From JBDTNL01 sp039933785 (lineage in GTDB: Bacteria > Acidobacteriota > Thermoanaerobaculia > Multivoradales > JAGPDF01): a DNA stretch of 40,103 nt. The position numbers and the translations under genes are program-made. Shown here in pieces: positions 23,416 through 32,161 of this stretch. The notes beneath the pieces were generated by a model. It did no database searches. It had not been told where the DNA came from and saw nothing but the letters and a program-made list of their open reading frames with translations. The DNA lies in NCBI GenBank assembly GCA_039933785.1, contig JBDTNL010000034.1, forward strand, positions 1 to 40,103, in the 5' to 3' direction. How positions within the stretch are numbered: position 1 is the stretch's first letter; every line of letters begins with the position of its first letter.

Positions 23416-26163
23416 GTGGCGCTCGCACTGTGGCCGGCGCTGCGCTCCACCCTGCGCCATGTATTCGATCGCTCCCGCCTCGAGCGCGAGATGGAGGTCG
23501 AACTGCAATTCCACATCGACGCCTACGCCGAAGACCTGGTGCGGCAGGGTATGCCTCCAACCGAGGCCCTGCGCCGAGCGCGCATCGAGTTCGGCGGCGT
23601 CGAAGGCCGCAAGGAGGAATGCCGCCAATCGGTCGGCTTGCGACTCTGGGACGAAGCTCGCGCGGATCTGCGCTACGGCGCTCGCGTGCTGCGGCAAAAC
23701 CCCGCGTTCACCGCCGTCGCCGTGCTATCGCTAGCGCTCGGGATCGGCGCCAACACCGCCATCTACACCCTGGCGCGCGAGATTCTGTTCAAGCCCCTCG
23801 CCGTACCGCACCCCGAGCAACTGCGCATCTTCTCGTGGGCACAATCGAAGCAAGGGCATGTCGGCCCCTTGTGGGGAAACTTCGATCGCGCCAAGAACGG
23901 CGAGACCCTGGGCACACCCTTCCCTTACCCTCTCTTTCTCGAGATGCGCAAGAGCAATCGAGCATTCGAGAACATGACCGCGTTTCACGACCTCTATCGC
24001 CTGACCGCCAACATCGACGGGACCGCCGAGGCTCTCGATGCCACGTTGGTCGCGGGCAACTTCTATTCGACTCTGTGGTGCCGGGTGATCGCCGGACGAG
24101 CGCTCGGCCCGGACGACGACACGCTCTCGGCCACACCGGTCGGCGTGATCAGCGACGCCTATTGGGCCGAGCGCTTCGCCCGCTCCGCCGCCGCGCTGGG
24201 CAAGACGATTCGCGTCAACGGCGTTGCGGTCACCATCGTGGGCGTGAATGGACCGGAGTTCCACGGGCCGAAGGCCGGCGGCTCGCCGCAGATCCTGCTA
24301 CCGCTAAGCCTGCAACCGCGGGTGAGCCCCATGGGAGATGACGGCTCACTGCTCGCCGACAACCACTTCTGGTGGGTCGTCGTGCTCGGCCGCCTGAAGC
24401 CCGGCATCGGCGACGCCGCCGCGCAGGCGGCGCTCGAGCAGAGCTTCCGCAGCGCCTTGCAAGCGACGTTGCCCGGCAAGAAGGCCGAGGACCTGCCGCG
24501 CTTCGTGCTCGGTGACGGCAGGCGCGGACTCGATCTCAGCGGCGCCTTCGAGCAGCCGATCCTCGTCCTGCTGGCTCTCGCGGGTATCGTCCTGCTGGTC
24601 GCCTGCGCCAATCTTGCCAACCTGCTGCTGGCACGCTCCGCGGCGCGTCAACGCGAGATGAGCGTGCGGCTCGCCATGGGGGCGGGGCGCTGGCGCATCC
24701 TGCGCCAGGTCATGACCGAAGCGCTGCTGCTCGCGACCCTGGGCGGCGCCGCGGGCCTGCTGGCGGGCTATGCCGGGCGCAACGCGATCCCGAGCCTGTT
24801 CGACGATGCCTGGACCGCGCACGCCATGGACGTGCGCCCCGACGCCCGCGTGTTCCTCTTCGCTCTCGCCCTGACTCTGGTCACCGGAATACTCTTTGGG
24901 ATCGCTCCCGCGTGGCGAGCCACGCGCGGCGACGTCCAATCCGGACTCAAGGAAAACGCTCGCACCAGCCCCGGTCGCTCGCGGGCGCGCCTGGGCAAGT
25001 CCCTAGTCGCGGTGCAGGTCGCGCTCTGCGCGGTGCTGCTCGTCGGCGCCGGACTCTTCCTGCGCACGCTCTCGAACCTTCGCCACCTGGACCTCGGACT
25101 CTCGATCGAGCACCTCGTCCTGTTCCAGCTCGATCCGCCGCAGGCGCGCTTCGCCGGACGTCAGCGAGTGGAGCTCTTCCAGCGCATCGAAGACCGCCTG
25201 GCGGAAGTGCCGGGCGTGCAACTGGCGACGCTCTCGAGCGAAGCCCTGCTCGCGCACAGCATGGACAACAGCTGCTTCAGGCCCACCGGCAGGGTCGCCG
25301 GCAGCCCCGCCGAGAATTCGACCTGGGTGAACCATGTGGGCGAGAAGTTCTTCGACGCGTACGCGATTCGCCTGCTCTCCGGTCGCGGTTTCGAAGCCGG
25401 TGATCGCGCCGACGCCCCGCGTGTCGGAGTGGTCAATCAGAAGCTGGCGAGGAAGTTCTTCCCCGAAGGCGCAGCGCTCGGTAAGACGATCACCGAGTGC
25501 GATCGAGACGCCACCGCGAGCCCCATCCTGGTAGTGGGCGTGAGCGCCGACGCCAAGTACAGCGATCTCCGCGAGGACGTGCCGCCGACGCTCTATCTCC
25601 CGTATCGCCAAGCCGAGGAGCTCGGCGCGGTCACCTTCGAAGTGAAGACGGCGGCGACCGTGGCAAGCGTCGCGCCGGGCCTGCGAGACGCAGTTCGGGC
25701 CGTCGATTCCGACCTGCCCTTGCTCGACGTGCGAACCCAGAACCAGCAAGTGGAAGCCATCCTCTCGCAGGAGCGCGTCTTCGCCACCCTGGCGACCGGC
25801 TTCGGAATCCTGGCCCTGGTTCTCGCCGGCATCGGCATCTACGGCGTGATGGCCTACACCGTGTCCAGCCGCACCAACGAGATCGGCATCCGCCTGGCTT
25901 TGGGCGCGCGAGCGCAGGAGGTGCTGTCGATGGTTCTGCGCGAGACTTCGGTCTTCGCCATCGCCGGCATCGCCGCCGGGCTGATCGCGGCTTTCGCGCT
26001 AACTCGCATGGTGACATCGATGCTCTACGGCTTGCAGGCGACGGATCCGCTCACCTACCTCGGTGCGGCCTTCATCCTGTTCGCAATAGCTCTGGTCTCG
26101 GGCCTGATCCCGGCGCGCCGAGCGGCGCACGTCGACACCATGCAGGCGCTGCGGCACGAGTAG
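23416..26163 (+). CDS. ADOP-type MacB-like ABC permease (second copy)
   Basis: From the GTG at 23416 the protein has 915 residues; the frame extends back into padR, but this start directly follows its stop and begins the conserved prefix domain. The layout repeats that of the first copy: prefix LEREMEVELQFHIDAYAEDL (about 25-44), first helix AVLSLALGIGANTAIYTLA (about 105), a large periplasmic domain, motif ARSAARQREMSVRLAMGAGR, three helices, a second periplasmic domain and a final helix block with SSRTNEIGIRLALGA. It ends PARRAAHVDTMQALRHE, as in MacB-like permeases. No ATPase is encoded nearby. Confidence 0.9.
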   Translation: MALALWPALRSTLRHVFDRSRLEREMEVELQFHIDAYAEDLVRQGMPPTEALRRARIEFGGVEGRKEECRQSVGLRLWDEARADLRYGARVLRQNPAFTAVAVLSLALGIGANTAIYTLAREILFKPLAVPHPEQLRIFSWAQSKQGHVGPLWGNFDRAKNGETLGTPFPYPLFLEMRKSNRAFENMTAFHDLYRLTANIDGTAEALDATLVAGNFYSTLWCRVIAGRALGPDDDTLSATPVGVISDAYWAERFARSAAALGKTIRVNGVAVTIVGVNGPEFHGPKAGGSPQILLPLSLQPRVSPMGDDGSLLADNHFWWVVVLGRLKPGIGDAAAQAALEQSFRSALQATLPGKKAEDLPRFVLGDGRRGLDLSGAFEQPILVLLALAGIVLLVACANLANLLLARSAARQREMSVRLAMGAGRWRILRQVMTEALLLATLGGAAGLLAGYAGRNAIPSLFDDAWTAHAMDVRPDARVFLFALALTLVTGILFGIAPAWRATRGDVQSGLKENARTSPGRSRARLGKSLVAVQVALCAVLLVGAGLFLRTLSNLRHLDLGLSIEHLVLFQLDPPQARFAGRQRVELFQRIEDRLAEVPGVQLATLSSEALLAHSMDNSCFRPTGRVAGSPAENSTWVNHVGEKFFDAYAIRLLSGRGFEAGDRADAPRVGVVNQKLARKFFPEGAALGKTITECDRDATASPILVVGVSADAKYSDLREDVPPTLYLPYRQAEELGAVTFEVKTAATVASVAPGLRDAVRAVDSDLPLLDVRTQNQQVEAILSQERVFATLATGFGILALVLAGIGIYGVMAYTVSSRTNEIGIRLALGARAQEVLSMVLRETSVFAIAGIAAGLIAAFALTRMVTSMLYGLQATDPLTYLGAAFILFAIALVSGLIPARRAAHVDTMQALRHE

Positions 26164-26193
26164 CATCGACGGCGACAGGCCAGTCCCCGGAGA

Positions 26194-26535
26194 CTAGTGC
26201 CCGCCGGCCGAATACTTGAGCACCTGCACCTTTTCCATCGTCACCAACCCCTCGCTCACCATCTCGTCGAGGATCTCCTGTAAGCGTGGGACACGGTCCG
26301 GGCTGTCGACGATTTCGATGATCACCGGCAGGTCCTGCGACAATCGTAGAAGGCTGGCCGTATGCAGAACCGAATGAGCGCCGAACCCAGCCACGCCGTG
26401 GAACACGGTGGCGCCGGCGAAGCCTTCGCGACGCAGGCGCTCGATCAATGCCGTGGCGAGCGGCTGGTGATGCCAGGTGTCGCTTTCGCCGATGAAGACC
26501 CGGACCAGGACGCCGTCGCGTTCGAGAGCTCGCAT
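26194..26535 (-). CDS. DUF190 (PII-like) protein
   Basis: The 113-residue protein has the DUF190 pattern: RVFIGESDTWHHQPLATALI at the N-terminus, GATVFHGVAGFGAHSVLHT (about 42-60) and the conserved LPVIIEIVDSPDRVPRLQ. The fold is PII-like and the proteins are often encoded with CrcB. Here it lies 27 bp after crcB on the same strand, so a role in fluoride handling, perhaps regulatory, is inferred from context and not from biochemical evidence. Confidence 0.85.
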   Translation of the reverse strand: MRALERDGVLVRVFIGESDTWHHQPLATALIERLRREGFAGATVFHGVAGFGAHSVLHTASLLRLSQDLPVIIEIVDSPDRVPRLQEILDEMVSEGLVTMEKVQVLKYSAGGH

Positions 26536-26562
26536 CGCGTTCTCCTTCGGCTCGGGCCCGGC

Positions 26563-26946
26563 CTAGCCGCCACCCAGGAGGCGACCCAACGACAGACCAA
26601 GCACACCGGCCAGGAGGCAACCGACCACGGTCGCCGTGAGGTTCACCGCCGCGAACAACCAAGCGCCGCCCTGGAACAGCCGCAGGGTTTCGTAGTTGAA
26701 TGACGAGTACGTCGTGAATCCACCCATCACGCCGATCCCGAGCGTCAGGCGCAGCGTGGGCGAAATCCAGTTCGTGGTGAGCGCAATCTGCATGATCACC
26801 CCGAGCAGGAACGAGCCCAACAGATTCACCGCCAGCGTGCCCCAAGGGAACGCCGGCCCCGCGACCCGCAGCAGCCAGTCGCCGAGCAAGTAGCGGCCAG
26901 CGGTGCCCACGGCGCCCCCGAGGCAGATCCAGAGCAAGCGGCTCAT
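26563..26946 (-). CDS. crcB: Fluoride ion channel CrcB/Fluc
   Basis: The 127-residue protein has four membrane helices and all family motifs: GGAVGTAGRYLLGD (about 10-23), WGTLAVNLLGSFLLG (about 35-49) and the central GVMGGFTTYSSFNYE (about 72-86), whose Gly, Phe and Thr/Ser line the pore. Fluc proteins form antiparallel dimers that export F-, so a single copy can be sufficient. I looked for the conserved fluoride riboswitch in the upstream 200 bp and did not see it. The partner gene downstream is DUF190. Confidence 0.92.
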   Translation of the reverse strand: MSRLLWICLGGAVGTAGRYLLGDWLLRVAGPAFPWGTLAVNLLGSFLLGVIMQIALTTNWISPTLRLTLGIGVMGGFTTYSSFNYETLRLFQGGAWLFAAVNLTATVVGCLLAGVLGLSLGRLLGGG

Positions 26947-27163
26947 CGAGGGAAGGATACGTCAGGCAAGCGAGCGCCGGGCCGGCGAGTGCGCCGCACC
27001 GGACAGAGATTCCGACGGCCAAGGCCGCTTCCGCGCTGGAATCCATTCCAGTCCTCGCGCAGCTGCCTATCGTCAGGCTCTCCTCGACGCCAGCCGCCGC
27101 GGGCGAACTCGCCCCAGCCCCGCCAGTACCCCTCTATACCCTGTTCGCAACGCTGGTGATTTG

Positions 27164-27329
27164 AGTCCCTGCCGGCACCGGGGCCGACGTCATGAAGCGC
27201 ATCGCCGCGCCCATGGTTGGAGGCCTGGTGACTTCGTTCTTCCTCGAGCTCACGGTGTATCCGGCGATCTTCGCTATCTGGAAGGCGCGCCGGCTGAAGA
27301 GTGTTGGTGCAGTAGACCAGGGGCACTGA
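27164..27329 (+). pseudogene. C-terminal remnant of a CusA-like heavy-metal RND pump
   Basis: In one frame from 27164 to a TGA at 27327-27329 the translation reads VPAGTGADVMKRIAAPMVGG, then LVTSFFLELTVYPAIFAIWK, which is the highly conserved last transmembrane segment of CusA/CzcA-type RND transporters. The frame is stopped by TGA just before (27161-27163), and nothing like the other ~1,000 residues remains. An ATG at 27192 could start a 45-residue peptide, but there is no reason to think it is functional. The 217 bp between crcB and this scrap show no intact gene, so the pump was deleted or was lost by recombination. Confidence 0.75.
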
Positions 27330-27523
27330 TCGCGCAGGTTCTGCCTAGAGGAATGCAGAAAGCGGCTCGACGCGCGACAGGCGCGGCGCCTGCAGCCTGC
27401 GCTTTCGCACCTGTGGGGTCCAACGCGGTTGGCTCAGCACTGGCACCCTCCATGCACCCTCAACGGAGTCATGGCCAACCCTATAGGCACGTCCGCGCCT
27501 TCGGCGCAGAAAGAACCGTCAAA

Positions 27524-28042
27524 ATGAAGACGCCACGCTCTGCTGCCCTAGCTTCCCGCATCCTCGTCGCCTCCGTGATCGCGCTAGCCGTAAGCGTCGG
27601 CGCGCAAACCACTCCACCGCCCGGCGCGGCCCCCGCGGCGAAACCCGCGGCCGCCCCGATGACCGGCCACCCCATGGACAGCGCCAAGCACGACACGGAT
27701 CTCAAGGGTGAGTGCCAGCGCATGATGGCCAACAAGCAGGAGATGCAGACCAAGCTCGAGGCGATGGATGCCACTCTCGACAAGCTCGTGGCGGAGATGA
27801 ACGCCGCCAAGCGTTCCAAAGAGATGGACACGATGGAGCGTTCGATGGCGGCGGTCATCACCGAGCTCGTTGCTCAGCGCAAGACCACGCGCTCGATGAT
27901 GATGGCAATGCAGCCGGAAATGATGGCCCACATGATGCACCACACGAGTGGGCACGGAATGAAGAGTGCGATGGATTGTCCGATGATGAAGAGCGGTTCA
28001 GTGCCTGATCCGAAGGCGGGCGAGAACATGCCCAAGATGTGA
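27524..28042 (+). CDS. Exported Met/His-rich protein, probable metal binding
   Basis: The 172-residue protein begins at the ATG at 27524. The open frame reaches far upstream, but only through the RND remnant and non-coding DNA. Residues 1-28 are a signal peptide (ending VSVGAQ), followed by a Pro/Ala-rich linker (about 30-45). The mature part is helical, with KQEMQTKLEAMDATLDKLV as a coiled-coil-like stretch. Methionine and histidine are concentrated near the end (SMMMAMQPEMMAHMMHH, SGHGMKSAMDCPMMK), which suggests Cu(I)/Ag(I) binding in the periplasm. Its position beside an RND scrap and a YHS protein supports a metal-resistance role. No ribosome-binding site is evident. Confidence 0.75.
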   Translation: MKTPRSAALASRILVASVIALAVSVGAQTTPPPGAAPAAKPAAAPMTGHPMDSAKHDTDLKGECQRMMANKQEMQTKLEAMDATLDKLVAEMNAAKRSKEMDTMERSMAAVITELVAQRKTTRSMMMAMQPEMMAHMMHHTSGHGMKSAMDCPMMKSGSVPDPKAGENMPKM

Positions 28043-28076
28043 CTCGGCCATCGCGAACTGAAAGGAAGCGTTCAAA

Positions 28077-28247
28077 ATGAGCAAGGACCCTGTTTGCGGC
28101 ATGACCGTAGATGACAAAGCCCCCTACAGCAGCATTCACGCGGGACAGACCTTCCGGTTCTGCTCCGCGGGGTGCAAGGCGAAGTTCGACCAGGAGCCGG
28201 CGAGATACGCGACGGCCTCCGCCGGCGAGAAAAGGCCAGCAACATAG
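28077..28247 (+). CDS. YHS-domain protein
   Basis: The 56-residue protein MSKDPVCGMTVD... carries the YHS-type arrangement: DPVCGM at residues 4-9, then HAGQTFRFCSAGCKAKFDQE, with two Cys spaced CSAGC, then PARY. These small domains bind metals (often with copper or heavy-metal efflux genes). It starts 35 bp after the Met/His-rich gene and has AAGGAAG a few bases before its ATG, so the two probably form an operon. Confidence 0.85.
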   Translation: MSKDPVCGMTVDDKAPYSSIHAGQTFRFCSAGCKAKFDQEPARYATASAGEKRPAT

Positions 28248-28249
28248 CC

Positions 28250-28870
28250 TTAGTTTCCGCTCTTACGGCAGTAGCAGTAAGTGAACAGCTGCACCGTTCC
28301 GAACGGCGTGTGATGCCGTTCACGCTCGTGCTCAACCAGCGTGAACGGCGCTCCAAACTCGGCGTGCAGAGATTCGGCGCTGTAGCGCATCACGGGGAGG
28401 CCGCTGCATCGACTCGGACCGTCCTCGGCAAAGGTCGAGACGATGACATGTCCGCCCGGTCGTACAGCCCTCAGGACGGCGCCGAGGTAGGCCTCTCGTT
28501 GCGTCGCGCGGGTGAGAAAATGAAACACCGCTCGGTCGTGCCAGAGATCGTATTTGTCCTTAGGCAACTCCGCGGTCGTGATGTCCGCTGCTAACCAGGT
28601 CACGAGCTGAGCGCCTCTGCCGAGTCGATCCTGCGCTGCCTTGAGCGCGGACGCAGCGACGTCGAGGACGGTTACCCTCTCATACCCCTTCGCCAGAAGA
28701 TCGTCGACCAAGGTGGAAGCGCCTCCGCCGATGTCGATGATCGAGGAATCGGCAGGAACGCCGGTGGCCTCGATCAACCGTAACGAGGTCTCCGCGCGCG
28801 GCTGAAACCAACTCACTGCGTCGGGTGCCTTGGTCGAATAGACGTGCTCCCAGTGCTCTCGTGAGTGCAT
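28250..28870 (-). CDS. Class I SAM-dependent methyltransferase
   Basis: The ATG at 28870, after GGGGAAG, gives 206 residues; an upstream ATG at 28918 is also possible. The SAM-binding motif is SIIDIGGGASTLVDDLLAKG (about 42-61), with an acidic motif VTVLDVAAS, DLWHDRAVFHFL (motif IV-like) and VRPGGHVIVSTFA (motif VI-like). The start HWEHVYSTKAPDAVSWFQ is common to a group of small uncharacterised methyltransferases. Its substrate cannot be told. It converges on the YHS gene with only 2 bp between the stop codons and lies next to the last gene of the YcaO operon, from which it is separated by about 90 bp on the same strand. Confidence 0.85.
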   Translation of the reverse strand: MHSREHWEHVYSTKAPDAVSWFQPRAETSLRLIEATGVPADSSIIDIGGGASTLVDDLLAKGYERVTVLDVAASALKAAQDRLGRGAQLVTWLAADITTAELPKDKYDLWHDRAVFHFLTRATQREAYLGAVLRAVRPGGHVIVSTFAEDGPSRCSGLPVMRYSAESLHAEFGAPFTLVEHERERHHTPFGTVQLFTYCYCRKSGN

Positions 28871-28956
28871 GCTCTTCCCCGTCCCGCAGCAGCCAGCAGT
28901 TGGCCTAATGGTCGACATTCTCTCACCGCAGTGACGAGTGCCGCCGCACGGTGGAA

Positions 28957-29499
28957 TCAGGCAAGCGATGGATCGCACTGTCTCAGGTACGTCGCGCTCC
29001 CCTTCGTCACCCAAGCCCCGTCCACCTGGATCGCCTGCGCGATCGTCAGTTCGTCGGCCGAAGCGTGCTGCATGGTCACCTGCACGCTTTGAATGTTGGG
29101 TCCGGAGCCACACATCATGGCGAAGACCCAAGTGTTGGCGTCGGGCGACGACGTCTCGTAGCCGCCGGTGTAGGTGCCGCTCGTGCTGAGCGCGCTGCTC
29201 AGCAGGGTCTGGGCCGCCGGTGCGTAGCCGAAGTAACCGCGCGCGAGACCGGCGGGCTGACCGGAGACCGACTGGATGACCTCGGTCATGAGGAAGGTCT
29301 CGGTGGCGTCCCATACGACACGCTCCGAGACGGTCGCGGCACCCGAGGTCGTGGCCCAGACGCCGCCGACCAGGAAGGCAAGGGCTTGTATACCTTGAGG
29401 CGTCGGCCCAGCAGGCGCGGCGGGAGGCGGCGGAGCTCCGGAGAGCGGCTTGGCTGCTGGGACACCTGGCGCGAGGTCGAAGAGCAAGGATCCGAACAT
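28957..29499 (-). CDS. Protein of unknown function at the 3' end of the YcaO-TfuA operon
   Basis: The 180-residue protein starts at 29499 after GGAG, 13 bp after the tfuA stop codon; the longer frame upstream overlaps tfuA and is not coding. A short N-terminus (MFGSLLFDLAPG) is followed by a Pro/Ala-rich linker (about 14-35) and a compact domain with FLVGGVWATTSG, RVVWDATETFLMTEV and GYFGYAPAAQT. This pattern resembles DUF1579/lipocalin-like barrels, but I am not certain. Two Cys occur, AMMCGSG and LRQCDPSLA at the C-terminus. It has no signal peptide. As the last gene of the YcaO operon it could be a substrate or a binding partner of the modification enzymes. Confidence 0.7.
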   Translation of the reverse strand: MFGSLLFDLAPGVPAAKPLSGAPPPPAAPAGPTPQGIQALAFLVGGVWATTSGAATVSERVVWDATETFLMTEVIQSVSGQPAGLARGYFGYAPAAQTLLSSALSTSGTYTGGYETSSPDANTWVFAMMCGSGPNIQSVQVTMQHASADELTIAQAIQVDGAWVTKGSATYLRQCDPSLA

Positions 29500-29512
29500 G
29501 AGATTCTCCTCT

Positions 29513-30982
29513 CTAGAAAAGCAATTTGCCAGCGCGGAGCGCCGCTCGTGCCGCCGGATATCCGTTGATCGCTTGCGGCAGGCGTTCGGCGGGCGCGAAC
29601 AGCTCCAACGCTTCGCGCAGCCCATCGGCAAGCCCCGCGGCCGGGAACAGTCCGCGGGCCGAAGCCCGTGACGCGACCGCCTGCGGCGCGCAGTTCCACT
29701 GCTCGGCCGCGAATTCGCGAAGCGCCGCGGTGTCGATTCGAGCACCGTCGCGAGAACGCAGGAGGCAGGCGAGCACCTCCAGCGCCGCGGCCGCCGTGCG
29801 GCACGCGGCGCCGAAGGCCGGCGAGAACGCAAAGGCTCGGGCCAGATCCCAACTCGGGAGCAAGTCGGGTTGGGCCTCGAAGACAGCGAGCATCGCGGCC
29901 TCGGCGCCGGCGGCCTCCACCTCGCAACCGAAGCGTCGCGCGAGCTCGAGCATCTTCGCTGCCGCGCATGCGGTGCCATCCTCCTTGCCGTGCTCGGACT
30001 GGAGCTCGACCTCGGCCTCGGCCGAGTACTCAGCGGCCGGTAGGAACGCTGACCCGAATGACATCTCGTGCTGCCGGCGAAGCTCAGCGGTGCGCGTGGC
30101 GAGCGCATCCCGAGGCACGGACTGATCCCTCGCGGCCGCCACGCGCGCGGCTCGGAGGCGCATGGCGCGCACGAACGCCGGCGCCTGTGCATGCAGCACC
30201 AAGGCCGCCTGGAGGGCGCGCGCAACGGTGGTCTTTCCTGGTTCTACTGCGCCCGCGTTCGGCGCCTCGATGTAGAGCTCCTTGAAGCAGCTGAGATAGC
30301 CCGTCGCGGGACGTCGTCGAGGAGGGCGTGGCCCGGCACTCGCCAGCGCCTCGGCGACCGCCGCCAGGCCGTCCTCCCGTTTCACGCTGGACGCTTCGAG
30401 CGCAACAAACAACCGCGCCGCGAGAGCCTCGCCGAGATGTTTGCGGGCGAGTCTCGCCACCCTCTCCTGAGTCCGTTCCGAGAACCCCAGCGTCTTGAGC
30501 GCTCGGAGGAAAGGAGTGGAGAGCTCGTTCGCGACCTCCGGCTGAATCCCCTCTAGCGCGAAGCGCACCTCGACGAGCGCGACTCCGATCGGCGCGTAGC
30601 CGTACTCGGCCGGCGCGTGCAGCAATGCCACCTCGTCGTCGCCGTCGACGAGACCGTCGCGGTACGCCGCAAAGATCCGGCCCACACCGGTCATGCCAAA
30701 CCGCTCGAGCTCCACCGCACGCAAAGCGCCCATGCTCGAGGCGCCGAAGACCGGCACGCCGGCATCGAGCGCGTAGAGCAGCTCCTGATGCGTCACCGCC
30801 GGCACGCGATGAAAGTAGCCGTCGATCAGCACCAAGGCGCGTGGCTGCGTCGAGAGCGCGCGCAAGATGTCGCCTCGCCCGGCGGGCGCCCACACGGCGC
30901 AGCGTTCGAGCAGAGGTCGACCGGCGGCGTCCACGCCATGCAGGCTGGGGCCCGCGAACACGACCACCGCCGAGCGCTTCAA
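29513..30982 (-). CDS. tfuA: TfuA-like protein with a long C-terminal extension
   Basis: The first ~150 residues are a TfuA domain: VVVFAGPSLHG (7-17), LIDGYFHRVPAVTHQELLYA (52-71), GASSMGALRAVELERFGMTG (80-99), then GDDEVALLHAP (114-124). TfuA partners YcaO in installing thioamides, as shown for thiopeptide-type products and for thioglycine in methyl-coenzyme M reductase. Most TfuA proteins are around 220 residues; this one has 489, and the extra ~340 residues are helical, rich in Ala, Glu and Arg, and of no family I recognise. The start is TTG at 30982, overlapping the ycaO stop by 4 bp (TTGA). Confidence 0.88.
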   Translation of the reverse strand: MKRSAVVVFAGPSLHGVDAAGRPLLERCAVWAPAGRGDILRALSTQPRALVLIDGYFHRVPAVTHQELLYALDAGVPVFGASSMGALRAVELERFGMTGVGRIFAAYRDGLVDGDDEVALLHAPAEYGYAPIGVALVEVRFALEGIQPEVANELSTPFLRALKTLGFSERTQERVARLARKHLGEALAARLFVALEASSVKREDGLAAVAEALASAGPRPPRRRPATGYLSCFKELYIEAPNAGAVEPGKTTVARALQAALVLHAQAPAFVRAMRLRAARVAAARDQSVPRDALATRTAELRRQHEMSFGSAFLPAAEYSAEAEVELQSEHGKEDGTACAAAKMLELARRFGCEVEAAGAEAAMLAVFEAQPDLLPSWDLARAFAFSPAFGAACRTAAAALEVLACLLRSRDGARIDTAALREFAAEQWNCAPQAVASRASARGLFPAAGLADGLREALELFAPAERLPQAINGYPAARAALRAGKLLF

Positions 30983-32154
30983 TGCCTAGCCTCGAGCAGA
31001 CCCGGCGTGAAAGCGAACACCACGGCGACTCCAACCTCGGGCCGCGTGAGATCGGCGGCGAAGGGCTCGTATCCGAGGCCTGCAAGGCGGCCGAGCACGG
31101 CGTCCAGATCGCCGCCGAGCGTCGGCGTCGCGAGATCGCCGAGATCGTCAAGCCCGCGATTCGCCGGCGGCTCGCGGAAGCCTCGAGTCGCGTCCCGTTC
31201 GGACGGAGCCCCGGCAAGAAGAACAAGGTCGTCGCGCGCCCCGGCGATGTAGGTGAGCCGCGACTGCGCCGCCTCGGTGAGCGCCCGCGAGAGCGCTACT
31301 TCGGGCGAGGGATGGCAACCCGAACCGCGCCAGACGTGCGGCAGATCCGGCAACGCGATCTCGGCCAGGACGACGGCGATGCCCGCCTCCCAGGTGAGGT
31401 CCCAGATCGCGACCTTGCCGCCCGCGCCGCGCACTCGTGCCACTAGGTCGCCGCACGCCGCCGACGGAATGCCGTCCGAATCGAGCGCCACGCGGCGCCG
31501 GCCGCGCTCCGCCAGCGCCAGACCGTGGCGCTCGATGAGCTCGCAGAGCGCATGCAACAGCGCCTCCTCGCGGCAATTCCCCGACGCGAGACCGTTCGAC
31601 GTGAGATCGAAGGACCGCGGCACGAGCGGCGACGACGGTGTGAAGTCGAGCTCGAGCATGGCGCGCGGAAGAAATCCATCCCGCCCGCCGAGCAGGGAGG
31701 ATGCCGTCACCCATTGGAGCGGCGCCGCCAGCATGCGGTTTCGGATGGTGAGTGCGTCGACCGACCAACGCAACGAGTCGAGCGCGATCGCGGCCGAACG
31801 GCGCATCTCGCGGGCGGACATCGAGACCTGAGGCAGATGCTCGAGAGACTCCGCGTGCCAGAGCTCGAGCGCCTCCATGGCAGCGCTCACGCGCGCCGCC
31901 GCCATCGACAAACCCTTGCCCTGGGACACCGAGAGATTCCGACTTGCCGGTCGAACGGCTTGAAAGACGGGAACGCCGAGGCCGTCGAGGCCGGTGATGT
32001 CGGCGACACGAGTCACTCCGGCGGTGAGTAGTGCGGGCTGAATCGCCCGCCAGGTTTCTTCTGGCGGACGGATCCGATGCGTGCCTTCGCGAAACTGCTT
32101 AGGAGGGTCGCTGGCGCTGACGGGACCGCTGGCGCTGGAGCCTAGGTGAGGCAC
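30979..32154 (-). CDS. ycaO: YcaO-domain cyclodehydratase/thioamidation enzyme
   Basis: The 391-residue protein has the YcaO ATP-binding signatures: VSQGKGLSMAAARVSAAMEA (76-95), SNGLASGNCREEALLHAL and CELIERHG (186-211), and RGSGCHPSPEVALSRALTEA (276-295) followed by AQSRL. YcaO enzymes phosphorylate peptide amide oxygens to form azolines, amidines or, with TfuA, thioamides. It has no PxPxP C-terminus of the azoline-forming type. The start is GTG at 32154, 8 bp after the upstream stop and without a good ribosome-binding site, so translation is probably coupled. It overlaps tfuA by 4 bp. Confidence 0.92.
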   Translation of the reverse strand: MPHLGSSASGPVSASDPPKQFREGTHRIRPPEETWRAIQPALLTAGVTRVADITGLDGLGVPVFQAVRPASRNLSVSQGKGLSMAAARVSAAMEALELWHAESLEHLPQVSMSAREMRRSAAIALDSLRWSVDALTIRNRMLAAPLQWVTASSLLGGRDGFLPRAMLELDFTPSSPLVPRSFDLTSNGLASGNCREEALLHALCELIERHGLALAERGRRRVALDSDGIPSAACGDLVARVRGAGGKVAIWDLTWEAGIAVVLAEIALPDLPHVWRGSGCHPSPEVALSRALTEAAQSRLTYIAGARDDLVLLAGAPSERDATRGFREPPANRGLDDLGDLATPTLGGDLDAVLGRLAGLGYEPFAADLTRPEVGVAVVFAFTPGLLEARH

Positions 32155-32161
32155 CTGCAGG

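Noticed and set aside
26947..27163. Fluoride riboswitch upstream of crcB
   Set aside because: I looked for the conserved core (GGNGATGG ... CTGATGA) on the minus strand upstream of 26946 and did not find it.
26943..27326. 127-residue minus-strand open frame
   Set aside because: It is antisense to the RND pump remnant and non-coding DNA, with arginine- and glutamate-rich low-complexity composition and no ribosome-binding site or known motif.
28250..28870. Methyltransferase as part of the YcaO operon
   Set aside because: It is on the same strand and close, but has its own ribosome-binding site after a gap of about 90 bp (or 38 bp with the longer start), and belongs to a widespread family. Cotranscription is possible but not supported enough to assign a role.
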